Program-made: the position numbers and the translations under genes
Notes under the pieces: model-generated
Told to the model about the DNA's origin: nothing
The model's input: the letters and a program-made list of their open reading frames with translations, nothing else
Database searches by the model: none
Assembly (NCBI RefSeq): GCF_026262625.1
Contig: NZ_SHNN01000002.1
Span: 1,054,001 to 1,118,000, forward strand
Reading direction: 5' to 3'
Length of the DNA: 64,000 nt
DNA from: Candidatus Litorirhabdus singularis
GTDB taxonomy: Bacteria; Pseudomonadota; Gammaproteobacteria; Pseudomonadales; Halieaceae
Shown here: piece by piece, positions 58,981 through 64,000 of the stretch
Layout: every line of letters starts with the position of its first letter
Numbering within the stretch: the first letter of the stretch is position 1

Positions 58981-60141
58981 ATGATGACAAAAATTGATCT
59001 GGAATATGATTCGCTGATCGGGTTGATCTATCAGGGCTGCCTGGAGCAGCGGCCCTGGGAGAGTTTTTTACCCAGATTGCGCCAGGTCATGGACGCGCAC
59101 GCTGTCTCACTAGTGCTGCGACCACCCGCGGCTGGCGACCGCGGAGTTATATTAAACTGCAGGCGCGGCGGCGATGCGGTAGAAGAGCAACTCGCCGATC
59201 CCAACGACTGGGAAGCCATGATCTACCGCGAGCAGTTTTTTGCCATAGACCCCTTCATCAATTTGCCACCCGACAAAGTCGTAACGCAACAAGAGCTGGT
59301 ACCGGATGCTGAGCTACTGAGCAGCGCCTACTACCGGGACTATCTTGAGCCCATTGGGGTTTTTCATATACTAGGTGCCGACACCACCGAGCCACAGGGG
59401 CTGATGGCGCGTCTTCGAATTGCGCGCCAGTTGCGTGAGTCTCCTTTTGCCGAGCCGCAAAAAGCGCTTTGTGCCAGATTATTACCGCATCTCAAACGCG
59501 CACTGCAAATACATGCCCGCCTGAACCACGCGACCTTGGAGCGAGATCTTTACGCCGGCGCCGTCAATCAGCTCTCCGTAGCCACGATTATTCTGGATGA
59601 ACAAAGCCGCGTGTTAAACACCAATAGTCTGGCACGCGAATTACTCGCGGAGAACGATGGCCTGGCGCTTATAGAAGATAGACTGAGCTTGGGTGCGCGC
59701 AGTGAAAACGATCGTCTACAGCAGATAGTCGGAGCGACTATTAGCGCTCAACTAGCGGACGCTACCAGCATGGCTAGCGCACTAAGGGTGGCGCGGCCCT
59801 CCGGCCATCCTGATCTAGGCCTCGTGATCAGGCCGGTACCTGCTTCGGAGTGGGCGAAGGGTCAAGCTAGCCCCTGCGTCGCCATCTTCATTAGCGATCC
59901 GCATCATCAGGAAAACGCATCGACGCAGATGCTGACTGAATTGTTCCAATTGACCCCTGCGGAAGCCAATCTTGCTATCAAACTGGCGCGTGGCCTAAGC
60001 CTGGCGGAAGTTGCAGAGCAACAAAGCGTGTCTCAGCACACCACTCGCGCGCAACTTAAGTCCATCTTCGCCAAGACGGGTGCAACCCGTCAGGCTGAAT
60101 TGGTAAGGCTGGTATTAAAGAGCGTAGCGTCGCTAGGTTAG
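58981..60141 (+). CDS. LuxR-type transcriptional regulator
   Basis: The 386-residue protein ends in a LuxR helix-turn-helix (LTPAEANLAIKLARGLSLAE, then SVSQHTTRAQLKSIFAKTGATRQAELVRLVL in parts). The first 300 residues do not contain a recognised receiver or autoinducer domain; they resemble the long sensor part of LuxR regulators found in aromatic and steroid gene clusters (for example TesR of Comamonas). It is divergent from the HsaA-like gene and convergent with the HsaC-like gene, so it probably controls both. Confidence 0.85.
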   Translation: MMTKIDLEYDSLIGLIYQGCLEQRPWESFLPRLRQVMDAHAVSLVLRPPAAGDRGVILNCRRGGDAVEEQLADPNDWEAMIYREQFFAIDPFINLPPDKVVTQQELVPDAELLSSAYYRDYLEPIGVFHILGADTTEPQGLMARLRIARQLRESPFAEPQKALCARLLPHLKRALQIHARLNHATLERDLYAGAVNQLSVATIILDEQSRVLNTNSLARELLAENDGLALIEDRLSLGARSENDRLQQIVGATISAQLADATSMASALRVARPSGHPDLGLVIRPVPASEWAKGQASPCVAIFISDPHHQENASTQMLTELFQLTPAEANLAIKLARGLSLAEVAEQQSVSQHTTRAQLKSIFAKTGATRQAELVRLVLKSVASLG

Positions 60142-60154
60142 CTCAGCACGGACC

Positions 60155-61054
60155 CTATGGAGCCGCGAACTTGTGCCCCCATATGCTGGGCAAGGCCGAT
60201 TTAGTAGGCTTAAAGTTAGCCCAGTCTATCTGCAGTCCTTCGCAGCCAAACTCCATCGGGAAACCCGCGGGCGTGAGCATATAGAAAGACAGCATACGGT
60301 CGTTCGTATGGCGACCCAGAGTCGAGGTAACCGGTATATCGCGCGCCAACACGCGATCCAGGCAGTAACCCACCTCGTCTACCGACTTCACCTCAACCAT
60401 GAGATGGATACAACCTACGGGGCTCTCACCCTGATACAGAGCCAAGCTATGGTGACGCGGGTTGTTCACATGCATGAACTTCAGTCCCAGGCCCGGATCG
60501 GCCGGATCGTCGCTGAATTTGAAATGCATAGAATCGGAGTCGCCAAAACCTAATACATCGCGATAAAACGCGTGTGTTTCATCCAGATTAGGCGCCGGCA
60601 GCACCGTGTGGCCAAACCCCATGTCACCATTGAAGCCAGTTTCAAAGCTGGGAATACCCACCGGCGAGACAAACTTCAGGTAATCTAGGTCAGCCCCGTG
60701 ATAAAGCTCCAGCGTGTTGCCAGCTGGGTCCTGCAAACGCAAAAGCTCGCGTACTCGTCGCGCCTGACACTCAGCCTCAGTACCCGCTATGTAGTCAACG
60801 CCTGCAGCCTCTAGCTGGACCCGTGCGGTTTGAAAGTCGGCCTCGTCCTGCAGTTCCCAGCCACAAATCTGCAGCCGATCTGACGCGCCTTGCACTACAG
60901 CAAAACGGAAAGGTCTTTCATCCATTTTCAAGTAAACAGCGTCGTCCGGCATACCCGGCGCCACCATCAGCCCCAACACCTGTGTGCCGTAATCCAGCCA
61001 CTTTTGCGGCTCGGTCGATTCTATAACTACATATCCCAGACTACGCACGTTCAT
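60155..61054 (-). CDS. Extradiol ring-cleavage dioxygenase, HsaC/BphC-like
   Basis: The 299-residue type I extradiol enzyme has two VOC modules. Iron ligands are expected in MGFGHTVL, the HHSLAL segment and MEFGCEG. The order MNVRSLGYVVIESTEP, VSPVGIPSFETGFNGDMGFGH, then LMVEVKSVDEVGYCLDR, TLGRHTNDRMLSFYM and WGHKF follows HsaC (3,4-DHSA dioxygenase of steroid degradation) through its whole length. BphC-type dihydroxybiphenyl enzymes are close relatives and cannot be excluded. A long perfect dyad lies 88 bases upstream. Confidence 0.88.
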   Translation of the reverse strand: MNVRSLGYVVIESTEPQKWLDYGTQVLGLMVAPGMPDDAVYLKMDERPFRFAVVQGASDRLQICGWELQDEADFQTARVQLEAAGVDYIAGTEAECQARRVRELLRLQDPAGNTLELYHGADLDYLKFVSPVGIPSFETGFNGDMGFGHTVLPAPNLDETHAFYRDVLGFGDSDSMHFKFSDDPADPGLGLKFMHVNNPRHHSLALYQGESPVGCIHLMVEVKSVDEVGYCLDRVLARDIPVTSTLGRHTNDRMLSFYMLTPAGFPMEFGCEGLQIDWANFKPTKSALPSIWGHKFAAP

Positions 61055-61141
61055 GCGGTGGCTCTCCTGTTATCGGTTAAGCAATGCTAGACGTCATTTT
61101 GGTGGTCATGGGCATGTGCGTCAACCGATGTCCGACGCAGC

Positions 61142-61175
61142 TTGCATACGGTATAGGGATACATACCGTATGCAA
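61142..61175. repeat. Perfect 13-bp inverted repeat upstream of the HsaC-like gene
   Basis: TTGCATACGGTAT and ATACCGTATGCAA are exact complements separated by eight bases. Each arm itself contains the small palindrome ATACSGTAT, so the site offers two half-operators with centres 17 bases apart. It lies 88-121 bases upstream of the dioxygenase start. Such symmetry is typical of a binding site for a dimeric repressor or activator, for example of the TetR, GntR or LuxR kind; the protein is not identified. Confidence 0.6.
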
Positions 61176-61254
61176 CACGATCGCGGAAATCACGCGTTGT
61201 TGCCTGCCGTGACTCGACCACAAGGATAATACCGATGCCTTGCACCGCCGTTAC

Positions 61255-61268
61255 TTGACCTGCATCAA
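61255..61268 (+). promoter_or_regulatory. Fnr/Anr-type box upstream of hemN
   Basis: TTGAC-CTGC-ATCAA matches the Fnr/Anr consensus TTGAT-N4-ATCAA in nine of ten positions. It lies 110 bases before the hemN start. hemN is under Anr/Fnr control in pseudomonads, and an fnr-type gene follows hemN here. Confidence 0.65.
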
Positions 61269-61377
61269 GACCAACCCTATTCACCAAGGTCAACACCCCA
61301 GTGAGCCGCCGGTTGTTGCTATTATCGCGTCAGTCACAACTATTTCGACCGTCACAACAAGGACAGCGCAAGTAATC

Positions 61378-62781
61378 ATGGAGTCTTCTCTGCACACCCG
61401 CGACTGCGCATCTGAGCGGTTGGCGGAAAAGTATTCAGGCGCGGGGCCACGCTACACTTCGTACCCGACTGTGCCAAACTTCAGCTCCGACTTTCCAGTT
61501 GCCGACTTTATTGCCGGCAGGCGGGCACTGCCCCGCAGCATTCAACCCCTTTCACTCTACGTGCATGTCCCTTTCTGCCGTGACATCTGCTATTACTGTG
61601 CCTGCAACAAAGTAGTCACCCGAGAAAAAGGTGCCGGTCGCCGCTATTTGGATGCCCTGCAGCGTGAAATCAGCATGCAATCTGAGCTGTATGGGCAGCG
61701 ACCGGTTACCCAGCTGCACTGGGGAGGCGGCACACCCACATTTCTCGATCACGCGGAAATTACCGAACTGATGCACGAGCTTGCCAGCCATTTTAAGCTG
61801 AGCGGCTCACCGCAACGCGAATACTCTATCGAAATCGATCCTCGTACTGTAGATAGTGCCACCATGGCTTTGCTCAAAGGCCTTGGCTTTAATCGTATTT
61901 CTCTAGGCGTGCAGGACTTTGATCCGCTGGTTCAAAAAGCTATTAACCGTATTCAACCTTACGCCAAGGTACGCAAACTGGTCGAGGACATCCGCCATCT
62001 CGGCTTCGGGTCATTAAGCTTCGATCTTATCTATGGACTGCCGCATCAGGACAGCTACAGTATCAACAGTACCATCGACAGGGTACTGGAGCTGCAGCCG
62101 GATCGAATAGCCTGCTATAACTATGCCCACCTACCAGAACGGTTTTCCTCACAGCGAGCCATCGACCGCCACCAACTACCAGACAGCAGCGCCAAGTTAG
62201 CGATGCAGATGTTGCTGGCAAAAAGACTTAAAGCAGGCGGCTATGTGCACATTGGTCTGGATCACTATGTGAAGCCAGAAGATGATCTGGCCCTGGCTCA
62301 ACAGCGCGGACGCCTGCAACGAAATTTTCAGGGATACTCGATTCAGATGGCCCAGGATCTGGTCGCCCTGGGGGCGTCCGCAATCAGCCAGGTGGGGGAC
62401 AGTTATTTCCAGAATGAACAAGATCTGGACGCCTATTACCAGCGCATTGAAGCGGGGCTTTCGCCGCTCAAGCGCGGCTGCACGTTAACCAAGGAAGACC
62501 GCTATCGACGCCACATTATTATGGGACTGATATGCAACCTGAAGCTTGACCTTCCAGCACTAGAGAGTCAGTTCAATCTCGATTTTGCCAGCCACTTCAT
62601 TGCAGAACTGGAACAACTTGAAGGTATGCAGCAAGACGGTTTAGTCGAATTGAGTGAAGATGAGATAACGGTGACGGAAACCGGACGGCCGTTTCTTCGC
62701 ATAATCTGCATGGTTTTTGACCAATACCTGCTAGAACCTCACCAGATCCAGCAAACCCTGCGCTATTCGGCCGCAGTGTAA
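61378..62781 (+). CDS. hemN: Oxygen-independent coproporphyrinogen III oxidase
   Basis: The 467-residue radical SAM enzyme converts coproporphyrinogen III to protoporphyrinogen IX without oxygen. The cluster and additional cysteines are C67, C71, C74 and C76 (CRDICYYCAC), followed by LHWGGGTPTFL and RISLGVQDFDPLVQKAINR. I start it at the ATG at 61378, matching family length; the frame is open to 61240. It precedes the fnr/anr gene by 37 bases. Confidence 0.95.
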   Translation: MESSLHTRDCASERLAEKYSGAGPRYTSYPTVPNFSSDFPVADFIAGRRALPRSIQPLSLYVHVPFCRDICYYCACNKVVTREKGAGRRYLDALQREISMQSELYGQRPVTQLHWGGGTPTFLDHAEITELMHELASHFKLSGSPQREYSIEIDPRTVDSATMALLKGLGFNRISLGVQDFDPLVQKAINRIQPYAKVRKLVEDIRHLGFGSLSFDLIYGLPHQDSYSINSTIDRVLELQPDRIACYNYAHLPERFSSQRAIDRHQLPDSSAKLAMQMLLAKRLKAGGYVHIGLDHYVKPEDDLALAQQRGRLQRNFQGYSIQMAQDLVALGASAISQVGDSYFQNEQDLDAYYQRIEAGLSPLKRGCTLTKEDRYRRHIIMGLICNLKLDLPALESQFNLDFASHFIAELEQLEGMQQDGLVELSEDEITVTETGRPFLRIICMVFDQYLLEPHQIQQTLRYSAAV

Positions 62782-62818
62782 AAGCATATACTGAGAGAAA
62801 ACCTGCGGGATCACTACT

Positions 62819-63580
62819 ATGACTATTCCACTGCGAGACACCACCACTGCGCCGAGACGCTGCACACACGACTATCAAGTTAGTTGCAGCAACTGCCGAC
62901 TTGGCACTATTTGCCTACCTCTGGCACTAGAGGCTGATGCGATAGATCAACTGGACGAGATTATTCAGCGTGGCAGACCGCTACAGAAGGGCGATCATTT
63001 GTACCGCGAAAGCGACGATTTCAAATCCGTATTTGCAGTGCGCTCGGGATCTTTCAAAGCCTATCGAACCACCGACGACGGTCGTGAGCAGGTCACCGGG
63101 TTTTACTTCCCTGGTGAAGTCATGGGAATGGACGGCATCGCCAAGAATTCTCACGCCTGTTCCGCCAAAGCACTAGAAACTGCTGCCGTATGCGAGATTC
63201 CGTTTAACTCACTGAGTGACCTCAGTGTAAAAATGCCAACTCTACAGCGCCACTTCTTCCAGTTGATGAGTCGTGAGATTACCGAGGACCAGCAGCTGAT
63301 TACCCTACTAAGCAAGAACACTGCGGAAGAGCGCATTGCCGCATTGATGCTTAGCATCTCCTCGCGCAATGCCCGCCGCAAACTGAGTGCGACCAACTTC
63401 AGGTTGCCCATGTCCCGTATCGATATTGGCAACTACCTGGGTCTGACGGTTGAAACCGTAAGCCGGGTTTTCAGCCGTCTGCAAAAGCTGGAAGTGCTGC
63501 AAGTCAGCAACAAGGAAATCGAAATTCTCGATTTAAAGGCGCTGCAGGATGTTGCCAACGTGATTATCGAGACAGAGTAA
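62819..63580 (+). CDS. fnr: Fnr/Anr-family oxygen-sensing regulator
   Basis: The 253-residue CRP-family protein keeps the four cysteines that bind the oxygen-labile [4Fe-4S] cluster: C23, C26, C32 and C114 (CSNCRLGTIC and SHACSAK). The DNA-recognition helix ETVSRVFSRLQ has the Glu, Ser and Arg residues that read TTGAT half-sites. It should activate anaerobic genes under low oxygen. Candidate targets in the window are hemN, the truncated globin and the F420 operon. It is downstream of hemN, as in several gammaproteobacteria. Confidence 0.94.
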   Translation: MTIPLRDTTTAPRRCTHDYQVSCSNCRLGTICLPLALEADAIDQLDEIIQRGRPLQKGDHLYRESDDFKSVFAVRSGSFKAYRTTDDGREQVTGFYFPGEVMGMDGIAKNSHACSAKALETAAVCEIPFNSLSDLSVKMPTLQRHFFQLMSREITEDQQLITLLSKNTAEERIAALMLSISSRNARRKLSATNFRLPMSRIDIGNYLGLTVETVSRVFSRLQKLEVLQVSNKEIEILDLKALQDVANVIIETE

Positions 63581-63628
63581 GAACACAAAAATCAAAAAAT
63601 CAGCCAATAATCGGGGGAGCCAGAGAAC

Positions 63629-64000
63629 ATGATTAATCATGCGATTGGCGTACTATTTAGACCTGCCAGTGAGTGGCAGGACATTGCTCGGCTGCCCGAG
63701 AACAGTGTCAACAAACTCGTTCTATATCCGTGCATCATGGCATTACTCCCAGCGGTGGCCTGGTTTTACGGCACCACGAATATCGGCTGGACGGTAGGCG
63801 ATGGTGACGCTATCAAACTCACCGCCGACAGCGCCCGGACCATTATTATTTTGTTCTACTTTGCCATGGTCGGCGCGGTTGTGGGTATCGGTTACTTTGT
63901 ACACTGGATGTCACGAACCTATGGGGCTGACTCTAGTATCGCCAAGGGCATCGCTATCGTCGGCTTAACTGCGACCCCATTGTTTATTGCCGGGGCCAGC
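63629..64000 (+). CDS. Yip1-family integral membrane protein, N-terminal part (3' end outside window)
   Basis: The frame starts at an ATG after GGGGGAG and runs open to the window end, giving 124 residues. INHAIGVLFRPASEWQDIA is the typical start of bacterial Yip1-domain proteins, followed by hydrophobic spans (LYPCIMALLPAVAWFYG and TIIILFYFAMVGAVVGIGYF). The function is unknown. It lies 48 bases after the fnr gene. Confidence 0.85.
   Translation, partial: MINHAIGVLFRPASEWQDIARLPENSVNKLVLYPCIMALLPAVAWFYGTTNIGWTVGDGDAIKLTADSARTIIILFYFAMVGAVVGIGYFVHWMSRTYGADSSIAKGIAIVGLTATPLFIAGAS

Larger units (their letters stand above)
61055..61377. promoter_or_regulatory. Intergenic region between the HsaC-like gene and hemN
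   Basis: The 323 bases separate divergent genes and hold no credible gene. Two regulatory signals are seen and listed separately: a 13-bp-arm dyad (61142-61175) nearer the dioxygenase gene, and an Fnr/Anr-type box (61255-61268) nearer hemN. Short open frames on both strands have no recognisable product. Confidence 0.6.

Noticed and set aside
61087-61296. 69-residue minus frame between the dioxygenase gene and hemN
   Set aside because: It spans the dyad and the Fnr box, has no ribosome-binding site and no recognised product.

Overview
The window is a stretch of a Gram-negative, respiring gammaproteobacterial chromosome. Two blocks show this: rpoE-rseA-rseB-rseC-mucD-lepA-lepB-DUF4845-rnc-era-recO-acpS with nadB divergent, and cysM-relA-mazG, both in pseudomonad-like order. 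Nap nitrate reductase, an Fnr/Anr regulator with oxygen-independent HemN, a TonB receptor and steroid-type catabolic enzymes fit an aquatic or marine member of the Cellvibrionales/Spongiibacterales sort; that placement is inference. No rRNA, tRNA, CRISPR array, IS element or prophage was seen.

Layout. 1-1928: tail of a DUF1800 gene and a Tat-exported DUF1501 protein. 2283-6304: periplasmic nitrate reductase operon napEDABC behind a dyad-rich leader. 6416-9699: aldehyde dehydrogenase, MDR-type reductase and an exported carboxymuconolactone-decarboxylase-like protein. 9933-12743: a 936-residue secreted protein of unknown function with four cysteine modules. 12783-12971: a dead remnant of a PQQ dehydrogenase. 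13211-18801: FAD monooxygenase, cytochrome P450, GntR/FadR regulator and TonB receptor. 18826-24446: trpS, a DUF3524 glycosyltransferase, M18 aminopeptidase, uppP, tsaB and mobA. 24533-30523: histone-H1-like protein, adk, mazG, relA, cysM, acpS. 30533-40113: recO to rpoE. 40275-44744: nadB, ygfX, sdhE, ygfZ, ung and a truncated haemoglobin.

44753-50371 is the most unusual part: a tight minus-strand operon with five genes for making and reducing coenzyme F420 (fno-cofE-cofD-cofC-cofGH), a cofactor best known from Actinobacteria and archaea. Divergent from it are an SDR and a PQQ dehydrogenase (50526-53287), then a DUF1631-GGDEF-EAL protein. 57636-61054 holds an HsaA-type flavin monooxygenase, a LuxR regulator and an HsaC-type ring-cleavage dioxygenase, which resembles part of a steroid degradation pathway. 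The window ends with hemN, an fnr/anr gene and the start of a Yip1-family membrane protein.

How parts connect. MobA can supply the guanylated molybdenum cofactor of NapA. The Fnr/Anr regulator has plausible targets in the window: a near-consensus box before hemN, a very similar site before the truncated globin, and one perfect TTGAT-N4-ATCAA inside fno just upstream of cofE. The sigma-E operon carries a consensus sigma-E promoter, so it is probably autoregulated. The main candidates for new biology are the F420 cassette, the cysteine-module protein, and the long perfect operator-like dyad before the dioxygenase gene.
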